Assembly: GCF_003473545.1 (NCBI RefSeq)
Contig: NZ_QUCM01000004.1
Span: 62,001 to 126,000 of the forward strand
Direction: 5' to 3'
DNA: 64,000 bases
Origin: Clostridium sp. AM22-11AC
GTDB lineage: Bacteria; Bacillota; Clostridia; Lachnospirales; Lachnospiraceae
Position 1 is the first letter of the stretch. Each line of letters begins with the position of its first letter. A model generated the notes under the pieces. It worked only from the letters and a program-made list of their open reading frames with translations, was not told the origin of the DNA and made no database searches. A program made the translations under genes and the position numbers. Shown in pieces: positions 28,065 through 37,167 of this stretch.

Positions 28065-29369
28065 TTATACTTTTAACATTCCAAGAAGGTATTCTCTGCT
28101 GTTCTTCTCCGGCTCTTCCAAAACCAGTTCCAGAAAATGATGCAATGTCTGCCCCACTTCTTTTCCCGGCTTCATTCCGGCTTTTATCAGGTCATTTCCG
28201 GTAACAGCAAGCATTTTTAAGGAAATGCAGTCACCGTCTGCGCGGATCTCATCCCGCAATGCACAGATCCGCTCTAACTGCCTTACCGCCACACTTTCGC
28301 TATCCTTGTCTTTTGCTGCCTCTTTTGCCAGACACAGCTTAATATTTAACAGATCATCAAATAATTCCGGTTCCATCTGGCTCATGACTTTACGGATCTG
28401 AGGCTTGCTTTCGATACCTGGCATAAATTCCAGTTCTGCTGCCGTTTCCAGCGTACACATTTCATCTGTTTTTCCATCTGGAAGAGCGATCTCCCCGCAA
28501 ATGGATCTTTCGATCCAACCAGTCAGCACCTTTACCTGGTAAATAGTATCATTATCCAGTTTCAGATCCCGTAAAATGCGCACTGACTGCTCCGGTGTTC
28601 CTTTTCTTAAAAATAAAGCCCAACGAAGGGCCTTTTTTGCAGGAACAGTAATCGGCATATCTGCAAGCATTTCTCCCATTTTGTGAAATGTTTCAGAAAC
28701 ATAGGGGCTGATGCCTGTTTCATATACCAGCTTCATAGTCTGTGGCCGGTCACTTAAAAGCAGCTTGGTCAGTTCCACCTGGATACGTTCTTTGCTTACG
28801 TGGATCAGATTTGGAGCGATTTCTGTGATCGCCTGCCGTGTGGCATCTTCGATCTCAAATCCCAGCTGGGCAGAAAAACGGATAGCCCGCAGGATACGCA
28901 GGGCATCTTCTGTAAAACGTTCCGTTGGATTTCCAACGCAGCGGATCACTTTACGGTCAATGTCTTCCCTGCCGCCGAAAATATCCACCAGGCCTGTATT
29001 GTGATTATAAGCCATGGCGTTAATAGTAAAGTCACGGCGCTTTAAATCTTCTTCAAGAGAAGGGGTAAAAGTAACAGTATCCGGGTGTCGGCCATCTGTA
29101 TAATCGCCGTCCACCCGGAATGTAGTTACCTCATATCCCTCTTTTCCAACCATAATGGTCACAGTGCCATGCTGTATGCCTGTATCCAGTGTCCTGGTAA
29201 AGAGAGCCTTGACCTGCTCCGGTCTGGCACTGGTGGTAATATCCCAGTCTCCCGGCTCTCTTTTCAGGATCATGTCCCGGACACAGCCGCCTACTACATA
29301 GGCCTCGTAACCATGTTCATTTAACCTGTCAATGATCTTTCTTGCAGGTTCCGGGATATTCATTTTCAT
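28065..29369 (-). CDS. cca: CCA tRNA nucleotidyltransferase
   Basis: A 434-residue class II nucleotidyltransferase that adds or repairs the 3' CCA of tRNAs. The catalytic head is AYVVGGCVRDMILKREPGDW with DITTSA carrying the metal ligands. Further motifs are RRDFTINAMAYN and RFTEDALRILRAIRFSAQLG. The start at 29369 falls just after the proS stop codon; a longer in-frame extension to 29453 would lie inside proS and is rejected. It is co-transcribed with proS and so under T-box control. Confidence 0.92.
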   Translation of the reverse strand: MKMNIPEPARKIIDRLNEHGYEAYVVGGCVRDMILKREPGDWDITTSARPEQVKALFTRTLDTGIQHGTVTIMVGKEGYEVTTFRVDGDYTDGRHPDTVTFTPSLEEDLKRRDFTINAMAYNHNTGLVDIFGGREDIDRKVIRCVGNPTERFTEDALRILRAIRFSAQLGFEIEDATRQAITEIAPNLIHVSKERIQVELTKLLLSDRPQTMKLVYETGISPYVSETFHKMGEMLADMPITVPAKKALRWALFLRKGTPEQSVRILRDLKLDNDTIYQVKVLTGWIERSICGEIALPDGKTDEMCTLETAAELEFMPGIESKPQIRKVMSQMEPELFDDLLNIKLCLAKEAAKDKDSESVAVRQLERICALRDEIRADGDCISLKMLAVTGNDLIKAGMKPGKEVGQTLHHFLELVLEEPEKNSREYLLGMLKV

Positions 29370-29370
29370 A

Positions 29371-30810
29371 TTAATATGCACGTCCCCAGTAAACCATCTT
29401 CTTAGCTGGCTTTCCGCAGCATACACACTTGTCAGACAGAGTTTCCTGCTCAAATGGCATGCATCTGGAAGTTGCGCCGGTTACTTCCTTGATCTTGTCT
29501 TCGCATTCCTGGCATCCGCACCACATAGCCTTTACGAAACCTGGCTTTGTGTTAATGGTCTCAACGAACTCATCCCAGCCTAAAGCGGTATAAGTGTGGG
29601 CATCTCTGTGCTTTCTTGCCTTCTCTAACATGTCATGCTGGATGGTATCAAGCAGTTCTGCTGCCTTTGCTTCTAACTCGTCCAGGGAAACAACGGTCTT
29701 TTCGTGGGTATCGCGGCGTACCAGAACAGCCTGGTTGTTTTCCATATCCTTTGGTCCGATCTCTACTCTTAACGGGATACCACGCATCTCGCAGTCAGCA
29801 AACTTCCAGCCCGGGCTCTTGTCGCTGTCGTCTACCTTTACAGAGAAGCCGGACTTGATCAGACGGTCTCTTAACTCGAATGCCTTGTCTAATACGCCTT
29901 CCTTCTTCTGCTGGATCGGAACTACCATGATCTGTACAGGAGCAATTCTTGGAGGCAGTACCAGACCATTGTCATCACCATGTACCATGATGATAGCGCC
30001 GATCATACGGGTTGTCATACCCCAGGAAGTCTGGTAAACATGCTTTAATGTATTGTCTTTATCAGTAAACTGGATATCAAATGCCTTTGCAAAGCCGTCA
30101 CCGAAGTTGTGGCTGGTACCGGACTGTAATGCCTTACCATCATGCATCAGGGACTCGATGGTGTAAGTAGCCTCTGCACCTGCAAATTTCTCCTTATCAG
30201 TCTTCTGTCCCTTGATAACCGGGATCGCTAAAACCTGCTCGCAGAAATCAGCGTATACATTTAACATCTGGATGGTACGTTCCTCTGCCTCTTCAGCAGT
30301 TGCATGAGCAGTATGTCCTTCCTGCCATAAGAACTCTCTGGAACGAAGGAATGGACGGGTTGTCTTCTCCCAACGAACAACAGAGCACCACTGGTTGTAT
30401 ACCTTTGGAAGGTCACGGTAAGAATGGATGTCTCTTGCATAGAAATCGCAGAACAGAGTCTCAGAAGTAGGTCTTACGCAAAGTCTCTCCTGAAGTGGCT
30501 CTAATCCGCCATGAGTTACCCATGCAACTTCCGGTGCGAAACCTTCTACATGGTCTTTTTCCTTCTCTAACAGGCTTTCCGGAATGAAAATAGGCATGTA
30601 TACGTTCTGTACACCTGTCTCTTTAAATCTGCGGTCCAGTTCTTTCTGGATGTTCTCCCAGATCGCATATCCAGCTGGCTTGATGACCATACAGCCCTTT
30701 ACGCTTGCATAATCGCACAGCTCTGCTTTTTTAACCACATCGGTATACCACTGGGCAAAGTCAGTGTCCATGGATGTGATCGCTTCTACCATTTTTTTGT
30801 TGTCTGCCAT
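29371..30810 (-). CDS. proS: Prolyl-tRNA synthetase (archaeal/eukaryotic-like type)
   Basis: A 479-residue class II synthetase. It has the shorter ProS type without the editing insertion. Motif 2 and motif 3 regions include [39 protein letters not shown] and [21 protein letters not shown]. The C-terminal zinc-binding extension has CGCQEC and [18 protein letters not shown]; the terminal Tyr is typical. AAGGAG precedes the ATG. A T-box leader lies upstream, with a 163-bp palindromic element between it and the gene. Confidence 0.95.
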   Translation of the reverse strand: MADNKKMVEAITSMDTDFAQWYTDVVKKAELCDYASVKGCMVIKPAGYAIWENIQKELDRRFKETGVQNVYMPIFIPESLLEKEKDHVEGFAPEVAWVTHGGLEPLQERLCVRPTSETLFCDFYARDIHSYRDLPKVYNQWCSVVRWEKTTRPFLRSREFLWQEGHTAHATAEEAEERTIQMLNVYADFCEQVLAIPVIKGQKTDKEKFAGAEATYTIESLMHDGKALQSGTSHNFGDGFAKAFDIQFTDKDNTLKHVYQTSWGMTTRMIGAIIMVHGDDNGLVLPPRIAPVQIMVVPIQQKKEGVLDKAFELRDRLIKSGFSVKVDDSDKSPGWKFADCEMRGIPLRVEIGPKDMENNQAVLVRRDTHEKTVVSLDELEAKAAELLDTIQHDMLEKARKHRDAHTYTALGWDEFVETINTKPGFVKAMWCGCQECEDKIKEVTGATSRCMPFEQETLSDKCVCCGKPAKKMVYWGRAY

Positions 30811-30842
30811 GATTTTTCTCCTTATTTGTTTCTTTTTAAACC

Positions 30843-31005
30843 ATGTACTTTCGGAACCTTTTTGTACTTGATTTTGCGAGAAGATTTTTTGTCAGTTGTG
30901 CTCAGATTTCTGAGGCGTACGCGGGGCGTACGTTGATGAAATTTGGGCGCGACTGGCGGAAAATCAGCCGCAAAGGCAAGTGCAGGAAAGGTTTCGAGAG
31001 TACAT
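30843..31005. repeat. 163-bp palindromic element, copy 1
   Basis: An almost complete imperfect palindrome. Ends are ATGTACTTTCGGAACC and GGTTTCGAGAGTACAT, and the 68-nt arms pair nearly throughout. The centre GGCGTACG-CGGG-GCGTACG forms an extra short hairpin. Copy 2 is at 55360-55522, same length. Differences between the copies are often paired (see findings). It is in the 5' leader of proS, 11 bp past the T-box terminator. I see no target-site duplication and no protein that could move it. Confidence 0.85.
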
Positions 31006-31015
31006 AAAATCAAAA

Positions 31016-31300
31016 GAGCCATCCGATCCCATGCATCAACTTACTGCAAGGGACCGAATGACTCGGCGGTACCACCCTTCTTAGTTCCTGCAAAAATGTT
31101 GAGGCAAATGACATTTTACCTCTGCAGAAACCCTCTTGTTTATCCTCTAACGCAGGAAATACGCTGCATTTATCATACAGAGCTCCAGGGCAGGTTGGGT
31201 CACGCTTTCGTAAGGAACTTCCACCAGTGTTCCTCTCTCTGTAACGGGCTGTCCGACTTAATGATCCCCTTCAACACCATTTTCATGGAATTTCATAGAT
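31016..31300 (-). promoter_or_regulatory. T-box riboswitch leader of proS
   Basis: On the minus strand the T-box sequence AGGGTGGTACCGCC (31078-31065) is followed by a terminator with arms GAGTCATTCGGTCCC (31064-31050) and GGGATCGGATGGCTC (31030-31016) and then TTTTGATTTT. Stem I landmarks are CAGAGAG and GGTGGAAG, and an AGGAAC/GTTCCT apical stem. UGGU in the T-box would pair with a tRNA having A73, as in tRNA-Pro. Proline codons occur in the specifier region (ACCCAACCT), but I could not fix which one is read. The upstream boundary is approximate. Confidence 0.88.
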
Positions 31301-31353
31301 TCTCTTTGATTTACGTCATTTCCTTTCGATTTTACGCCAGAACGGGATTTTTG

Positions 31354-32496
31354 TCAATGGGACATAAAACGGTTACCACCGTCTATCATAGCTGACTTAT
31401 TTGTTTCATTATGCCTCTGTTCATCGTTCATAGGCTGCGTGATCAATAATTCTGTCATATCCTCGATCAACAATAACCCCAGCGGCCCCAGAAACAGCCC
31501 CGCGATTCCAAACAGCTTCAGCCCCACATACACTGCCCCCAGTGTCTCAAAAGGCGAAAGCCCCATCTGTCCACTCATAAGATGTACTTCCAGGAACTGC
31601 CGCATAAAAGTACAGATCAGATATAAACCGGTTAAGATCAATGCTATTTTCCAGCTTCCCATGGCAATCTCAATGACCGCCCACGGCACCAGCACCGTTC
31701 CTGTTCCTAATACCGGAAAGGCATCCATGATACCAATCCCCATTCCCACAAGGACAGGACATGGATTTCCCACCAAAAACATGCCTATTGTACACAAAAA
31801 TGAGGTAAGTAAAAATATGATCCCCTGGCTTTTAAACCACACTTTCCCGGTGCTTACCAGCCTGTCACCGATCAGACGGAACTCCCGGCTGAAAACAGAC
31901 CGGTCCCGCCGTTCTTTTAACTCTTCCATTTCCTGTAAGCTTAAAATGGCGCTGCAGAAAGAAAACAGGCTTATAAATCCAATACGACCTATAACTCCGG
32001 CTGTATAATAAGAGCCAGCCATCAAGGACGGCACCGATTTCTCTTTCACATACTTTGTTCCTGCTTCGATCATACTTCCTGCCACATGGATTCCCCAGCC
32101 GGGATCAAGGCCGAACCGCTTCTCAAGACCGGAACATTTTTCCTCGATCCAGAAATAAAGCCCATCCAGCCATACCGGAAGCTGGTTCATCAAAGTAGAC
32201 GTTTCTTCCCACAGACGGCGGATGCCCAAAGTCAGCAAAAAACTTCCAAGCACCGCTAAGATCAGCAGCTGTACCGATACGATCAGTCCCAGTGACGGCT
32301 TCCATTTTTTTCCAAATATACGCACTGTAATCCGGTGCTGTAAAAACCGGGCCGATGGCCGAAGGAGCAGTGCCAGTGTATAACCCAATAAAAGAGGAAC
32401 CACAAGTGGCAGCAGGTATTTAAGACCTGCATACACCATTCCTGTGATTCCTGTTATAATAAAAAATTTCTTCAGTTTCTTTCCCGGTTTTTCCAT
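31354..32496 (-). CDS. YtvI/AI-2E family membrane protein
   Basis: A 380-residue membrane protein with about eight helices in the order typical of the AI-2E/YtvI family: two helices near the N-terminus, a soluble region, then a C-terminal bundle including DAFPVLGTGTVLVPWA and FLGPLGLLL. YtvI members are common in spore formers; transport substrate is unknown. ATG at 32496 is chosen because AGGTGAG lies just upstream; an in-frame ATG at 32535 has no ribosome site. Its 3' end borders the T-box leader. Confidence 0.82.
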   Translation of the reverse strand: MEKPGKKLKKFFIITGITGMVYAGLKYLLPLVVPLLLGYTLALLLRPSARFLQHRITVRIFGKKWKPSLGLIVSVQLLILAVLGSFLLTLGIRRLWEETSTLMNQLPVWLDGLYFWIEEKCSGLEKRFGLDPGWGIHVAGSMIEAGTKYVKEKSVPSLMAGSYYTAGVIGRIGFISLFSFCSAILSLQEMEELKERRDRSVFSREFRLIGDRLVSTGKVWFKSQGIIFLLTSFLCTIGMFLVGNPCPVLVGMGIGIMDAFPVLGTGTVLVPWAVIEIAMGSWKIALILTGLYLICTFMRQFLEVHLMSGQMGLSPFETLGAVYVGLKLFGIAGLFLGPLGLLLIEDMTELLITQPMNDEQRHNETNKSAMIDGGNRFMSH

Positions 32497-32606
32497 GGAC
32501 TCACCTGTTTTTTGATCTGTACTTCCTTTGTACATTCTTATTATGAGTCTTATGGACGGGAATTATTCACGGTCTTTAATTGCATTCCGATATTTTTCTT
32601 TTTCCG

Positions 32607-33248
32607 TTATACGGTTTCTTTTTCGCCATCTTCCGGCTTTTCTTCATCTTTGCACACATCTTCCAGATATGCCAGAGCAGCTCTTAAACAGCCGTCAACG
32701 CCAACTAAACTGCTGTCCACGCAAAGATGATAATTCTGGGCTCTTCCCCAGGTATTTCCAGTATAATACTGGTAATAATCCCGGCGCTTGCGGTCAACAG
32801 CACGGATCTTCATTTCCATGTCTTTTTCGTTGATGCCTTCTTCCGGTTCCAGCTCCATCAGACGTTTTATGCGCTGTTTCATTTTTGAATAAATGAAAAT
32901 GTTCACGCTGTCCTCCAGGATCATATCTGCGCAGCGTCCTACGATCACACATGGGCCATGAGAAGCCAGTCTGCGGATCACATTGGACTGGGCCACAAAG
33001 ATCTGGTCAGACATAGGCACTTTATACAACTCCGAAAAAGAATGATGGATCTTGTGATCCAAAGGATCGTCCTCGATCACATGCTCATCATATTTGCGGA
33101 ACGCTTCCTCTGCAATATTAATATCATCTGCTGCCATGGAGATCAGTTCCTTGTCATAAAAGGGAATCCCCAGCGCCTCTGCCAGCTTCACACCCAGTTC
33201 TCTTCCCCCGCTGCCGAATTCACGGCTCACTGTAATCACCTTGTTCAT
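32607..33248 (-). CDS. Cytidylate kinase-like family protein
   Basis: A 213-residue P-loop protein. The N-terminus ITVSREFGSGGRELGVKLAE is the divergent P-loop of the cytidylate kinase-like family. VIVGRCADMIL and the Arg-rich helix MKQRIKRLMELEPEEGI follow, with a lid-like DRKRRDYYQYYTG. It is not the housekeeping Cmk, which has a classical GxxGxGKST loop. Substrate unknown. It is upstream of the YtvI-like gene on the same strand. Confidence 0.85.
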   Translation of the reverse strand: MNKVITVSREFGSGGRELGVKLAEALGIPFYDKELISMAADDINIAEEAFRKYDEHVIEDDPLDHKIHHSFSELYKVPMSDQIFVAQSNVIRRLASHGPCVIVGRCADMILEDSVNIFIYSKMKQRIKRLMELEPEEGINEKDMEMKIRAVDRKRRDYYQYYTGNTWGRAQNYHLCVDSSLVGVDGCLRAALAYLEDVCKDEEKPEDGEKETV

Positions 33249-33358
33249 AATACTTTTCCCCGCCTTTCTCCTTGGTAACTGCTGTGCTGATAGTATAGCA
33301 CATTTCCCGGGAAAATGGGGTTAATTTTATCTTAAACCGTATAAGTGGATCAGTGTTT

Positions 33359-33568
33359 TCAAAGCGGCATAGGTGTCCGTGCGATTAGAATAACTGCCAA
33401 AACAGCACCTGCAAACGCCGCAGCAGCAACAACTGCTATCACTTTCCTGCTGAGTTTCTTCTTTGCTGCCTTACAGATCAGCGCAGCACAAGCCACACAG
33501 ACAACCGCAGCAGCCATGGCGATACCTATCATCTCCCATAACCAGGATAACTCGTATAAGAGTCTCAT
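33359..33568 (-). CDS. Small two-helix membrane protein
   Basis: A 69-residue protein with two hydrophobic stretches (about 12-33 and 43-63) separated by a basic turn KAAKKKLSRK. A good GAGGGG site is six bases before the ATG, which supports a real gene. I do not recognise a family. It lies in an otherwise empty 550-bp stretch between the FucI-like operon terminator and the cytidylate-kinase-like gene. Confidence 0.55.
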   Translation of the reverse strand: MRLLYELSWLWEMIGIAMAAAVVCVACAALICKAAKKKLSRKVIAVVAAAAFAGAVLAVILIARTPMPL

Positions 33569-33639
33569 ACATTTCCCCTCACATTCTGTTAATCACCGCA
33601 AAATACCTTTTGCCACAACATCATGATAATACCATAGCC

Positions 33640-33688
33640 AAAAGGCCAGAAATCTGATGCAAGCCTGCTTGCAGGAAGATTTCTGGCC
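33640..33688 (-). terminator. Terminator of the TRAP/isomerase operon
   Basis: Perfect 12-bp stem GGCCAGAAATCT/AGATTTCTGGCC with an inner TGCAAGC/GCTTGCA hairpin, followed by TTTT on the minus strand. Confidence 0.75.
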
Positions 33689-33801
33689 TCAGGACACCGG
33701 TATATCGTTTTCGTAAATAATGTACCAGTATCATAACATTTTGACGTTGCTGTGTAAACCTGTAAATTTTACAACTCATTCATTTGTTTTTTATATAAAC
33801 A

Positions 33802-35196
33802 CTACTTATTAAAGCAGATATACTCAATTCCCACGATCTCGCAGAACATCTTCAAAACCTTCGCATACTTTCCATAAACCATATGCAGATGGTTTGAGTT
33901 GATCTTCTCGTAGAACTTTTCATAGTCTGCCTCTGCTTCTACGAATGCATGTGGATAGCAGTATGTAGTCTCTTTTAACTTCTCAAGAGGATACATCTTT
34001 GTGGTTCCTTCAAAGCAGCCTAATACATATTTCCCATTGCTGCGGAACAGTCTGGCAACCGTTACATCACCTGGTTTGGAGATAAACTGGATGGATGCAC
34101 CACCTGCTTCCCCGAAGATATGAGGCATTAAAGCGATCTTCTTCATAGCTTCTTCTTTGTTGTCCGGATCAGCGAAATATGGTGCCACGCTGCCGCAGTT
34201 TGCCAGTACAAATTCCTTATCGTTTCCGTCAAAGAACTTGATGTCCAGCAAACAGGAAGGCTTTCCTTCTGCGCACAGATTTAAGATGCGCATGGTCATA
34301 GCACCATCGCAGTCACACTCGCAAGAGGTAGGAATCGGTGTCTTTTCGCCGTCTGCGTCATATGGGTTGTTTAATAATGCCACGCCCAGACACTGGAGAA
34401 CAAAATGGTCACTCATATCCTGCTGGCACTTGATGCCCATGAAGTTATATTTCTTTTCCGCAGCCATATCCTTTAACGCCAGATAACTGCGTACCTGTAA
34501 TTCCAGTGTTTTCTCTGTAAACTTGTCACCGTATTCGATCCTCGGGACATTTTCCTTTACCCACTTTAAATGCTTCTGGACACGTTCTTCGTCCAGTGCC
34601 TTTGCACGGTATACGATCTCATACTGGTCGCAGTGGTCAAACTCTACCCCAAAGGTACTCTGCCACTGGCTTGGATCTGCTACCGTAGTCCCAATACCAA
34701 TACTTCTTCCGCCGATCATTCCATAGCTGGAACGGCGAATGCCTTCTGCCACATAAACACCTTTTACAAAGTTATCTACCTTTTCCTGGATCTGTGGATC
34801 TTCATAATCACCTGATACACGGATACACTTCTTTCCGGTCTGGTCCAACATACCCCCAACTGCCAACAGTGTTACAAGGCTGGACGTATTGCGCTGCAAA
34901 TTTCCTAACAGCAACACCGGATAGGAAGTTCCATAGGCAATGCGGAATGCTAAAGATGGGGTTGCCCAGATAGGCACATGGATGATCACAGCTTCAATGC
35001 CCTGTTTCTTGATCTCATCAGAAATATTCTGTCCATCTTCTGTGTCAAATACAATAGGTGAGATATAAAGGTCATATTTATCCCCAAAGGCCTTTTTTAC
35101 CTTTTCAATCTCGCTTGCTACAATTGCTTCTCTCTTTTTATAAAATTCGCGACGGCTGTCACCTAATGTGACGATCGCTACCTTCTTTTTCTCCAT
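33802..35196 (-). CDS. L-fucose/L-arabinose isomerase-family protein
   Basis: A 464-residue protein of the FucI/AraA-like fold, sugar aldose-ketose isomerases that use a divalent metal. Its N-terminal half (VAIVTLGDSRREFYKKREAI) is an alpha/beta domain. The C-terminal half holds the likely metal region (CECDCDGAMTMRILNLCAEG, DIKFFDGN, NSNHLHMVYG). It is the last gene of the LacI/TRAP cluster, so the imported sugar or sugar acid is probably its substrate, but the exact compound is unknown. AAGGAGG precedes the ATG. Confidence 0.82.
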   Translation of the reverse strand: MEKKKVAIVTLGDSRREFYKKREAIVASEIEKVKKAFGDKYDLYISPIVFDTEDGQNISDEIKKQGIEAVIIHVPIWATPSLAFRIAYGTSYPVLLLGNLQRNTSSLVTLLAVGGMLDQTGKKCIRVSGDYEDPQIQEKVDNFVKGVYVAEGIRRSSYGMIGGRSIGIGTTVADPSQWQSTFGVEFDHCDQYEIVYRAKALDEERVQKHLKWVKENVPRIEYGDKFTEKTLELQVRSYLALKDMAAEKKYNFMGIKCQQDMSDHFVLQCLGVALLNNPYDADGEKTPIPTSCECDCDGAMTMRILNLCAEGKPSCLLDIKFFDGNDKEFVLANCGSVAPYFADPDNKEEAMKKIALMPHIFGEAGGASIQFISKPGDVTVARLFRSNGKYVLGCFEGTTKMYPLEKLKETTYCYPHAFVEAEADYEKFYEKINSNHLHMVYGKYAKVLKMFCEIVGIEYICFNK

Positions 35197-35223
35197 GAGA
35201 AATCCCTCCTTTAGAATTACATG

Positions 35224-36510
35224 TTAAAACCACTCTGGCTTAATAAGTTTCGGTAATGCAAAGGCGATATCCGGTAAAAATGCGATCAGCACTACTACTA
35301 CTACAGAAACCATGATATACGGGATAACAGCCTTAAACGACTTTTGCACACTCATTCCGGAAATCCTTCCTGCGATCAGCAAACACAGACCGTAAGGAGG
35401 TGTTACCTGACCAACTGCCAGTGTGATAACGATGATCAGACCTAACTGTACTGGTGTGATGCCAAATGCGGTTGCAACAGGCATTAATACAGGAACGAAC
35501 AGGATCATTGCAGGAATAGCATCCATAAATGTTCCAAGGAATAAATAGAATCCGATCACAGCCAGCAAGAACTGCCACTTATATGGGAAGTAGGTAGCGA
35601 ACATCTGCTGAACGCTGGTACTTACATTGTAGTAGCTTAAAAGCTGTCCCAAAGCATTTGCGGTTGCCAGAGCAAACAGGGAAGTGGCGCTGGTACGCAG
35701 TGTGTCATAAAGTAATGGTTTTACATCTTTTAAAGAAAGGTTCTTAAATACGAATACACCAAGGATGATCGCGTAGATACATGCAATCGCTGCGGACTCA
35801 GTTGCTGTACACAGGCCTCCGATAACGCCGCCGATAATAATAACAGGTGTTAATACTGGAGGAAGACATTTTATAGCCAGCTTTAAAAAGTCTTTAAATG
35901 ACATTGGATCCTGTTTTGGATAATGATATTTCTTATTTCCCATGAAAATAACAAACATCTGTCCAAGACCGATCAGGATACCCGGAACAACACCGCCTAA
36001 AAACAGAGCGCCGATGGATGCGCCTGCTACGGAAGAGTAAACGACCATAGGAATAGATGGCGGGATAACGATACCGATGGTAGAAGAAGCCGCAGTTACA
36101 CCTACGGAAGTTTCCTGATTGTAACCTTCTTCCTCCATAGCCGGGATCAGAATAGAACCGATACCTGCTGTATCAGCCTGGGAAGAACCGGAAATTCCGG
36201 CAAATAACATAGATACTAATACATTTGCATAGGCAAGACCGCCTGGGAATCTTCCTACGATACCATTACAGAACTGGATCAGTTTCTCACTGATCTTAGC
36301 ACGGTTCATAATGTTTGCTGCCAGAACGAACAGCGGAACTGCAAGCAGTGTAAAGCTGTTCAGGCCGGTAAACATTTTCTGTACAACTGTAATTAAAGAA
36401 ATAGAATTTAACTGGGAAATACCAAGGAGTGCCACCAGACCCAGGATATAGGCAATGGGGATTCCTGCAAATAATAAAACTAAAAACGCTGCTACCAGTA
36501 CCAGGATCAT
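35224..36510 (-). CDS. TRAP transporter large permease (DctM family)
   Basis: A 428-residue membrane protein with about 12 helices. Signatures are AGISGSSQADTAGIGSILIP and GVTAASSTIGIVIPPSIPMV, and the C-terminal PPYGLCLLIAGRISGMS. It transports the solute delivered by the TRAP binding protein using the Na+ gradient. The start overlaps the dctQ stop (ATGA), showing coupling. It is 27 nt upstream of the isomerase gene. Confidence 0.93.
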   Translation of the reverse strand: MILVLVAAFLVLLFAGIPIAYILGLVALLGISQLNSISLITVVQKMFTGLNSFTLLAVPLFVLAANIMNRAKISEKLIQFCNGIVGRFPGGLAYANVLVSMLFAGISGSSQADTAGIGSILIPAMEEEGYNQETSVGVTAASSTIGIVIPPSIPMVVYSSVAGASIGALFLGGVVPGILIGLGQMFVIFMGNKKYHYPKQDPMSFKDFLKLAIKCLPPVLTPVIIIGGVIGGLCTATESAAIACIYAIILGVFVFKNLSLKDVKPLLYDTLRTSATSLFALATANALGQLLSYYNVSTSVQQMFATYFPYKWQFLLAVIGFYLFLGTFMDAIPAMILFVPVLMPVATAFGITPVQLGLIIVITLAVGQVTPPYGLCLLIAGRISGMSVQKSFKAVIPYIMVSVVVVVLIAFLPDIAFALPKLIKPEWF

Positions 36511-37022
36511 AACTCTGCCTCCTTCATTGCCTTTTCAACTGCATCTTCTACCTGGCCTCTGTCAGGATGTTTGATACAATCTATGATATTTTCTACAGAG
36601 AACACTGCTGCTGTAAGGCCAAAGATGGGAACACATAACCAGCTCCATCCTTTACTTACCGGCATAGAAGTCATTTTCCATGCTGCAAACTGCTGTACCA
36701 GCTTAATGCCGTAAATGCCAACCACCAGGTTGAAGATCAGGACAAATATATGTCCTGCCAGTTCATCTGCAAAAAGGGATTTTCCTTTTAATTTTTCGGT
36801 TAATGCTGTAAATTTAAAGTGTTCATTGGAGCGAACCATTGGTGCTGATCCGATAAAGCAGCACCATGCCAGAGCGGCGTTGGCAACTTCTTCTGTAAAA
36901 GCCGCCTGGAATCCGAATACACGGGAACATACCTGTACTGTGGTGCACACAAAGAAAACTGCAACAGATGCCATTCCTACGATATACAGAACTTTTTCCA
37001 TCAGATCACATATCTTTTTCAC
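36507..37022 (-). CDS. TRAP transporter small permease (DctQ family)
   Basis: A 171-residue protein with four predicted helices (VLYIVGMASVAVFFVCTTVQ, ANAALAWCCFIGSAPMVRSN). It pairs with the DctM subunit. I set the start at a GTG (37022) because GGAGG lies seven bases upstream; the longer ATG start at 37064 has no ribosome site and would read through that GGAGG. Confidence 0.9.
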   Translation of the reverse strand: MKKICDLMEKVLYIVGMASVAVFFVCTTVQVCSRVFGFQAAFTEEVANAALAWCCFIGSAPMVRSNEHFKFTALTEKLKGKSLFADELAGHIFVLIFNLVVGIYGIKLVQQFAAWKMTSMPVSKGWSWLCVPIFGLTAAVFSVENIIDCIKHPDRGQVEDAVEKAMKEAEL

Positions 37023-37099
37023 GTTAAAACCTCCATTTTCAATGTTCTCCCGGAATCTTTTCACGGGATCAGGTGCAAAACATTCTGGAAAAACATATG

Positions 37100-37139
37100 A
37101 AAAACGCGTACAACTATCTACACAGCTATACGCGTTTTT
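37100..37139 (-). terminator. Hairpin terminator between dctP and dctQ
   Basis: AAAAACGCGTA pairs with TACGCGTTTTT. Partial termination here would give more binding protein than permease. Confidence 0.75.
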
Positions 37140-37167
37140 CTTACAATGCCGTATCTGCTATGCCTGC

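Noticed and set aside
30822..31022. Reading frame of 66 codons with similarity to one at 55291-55560
   Set aside because: Both frames lie within the two copies of the 163-bp palindromic element, and the similarity is explained by the DNA repeat. Neither has a proper ribosome site.
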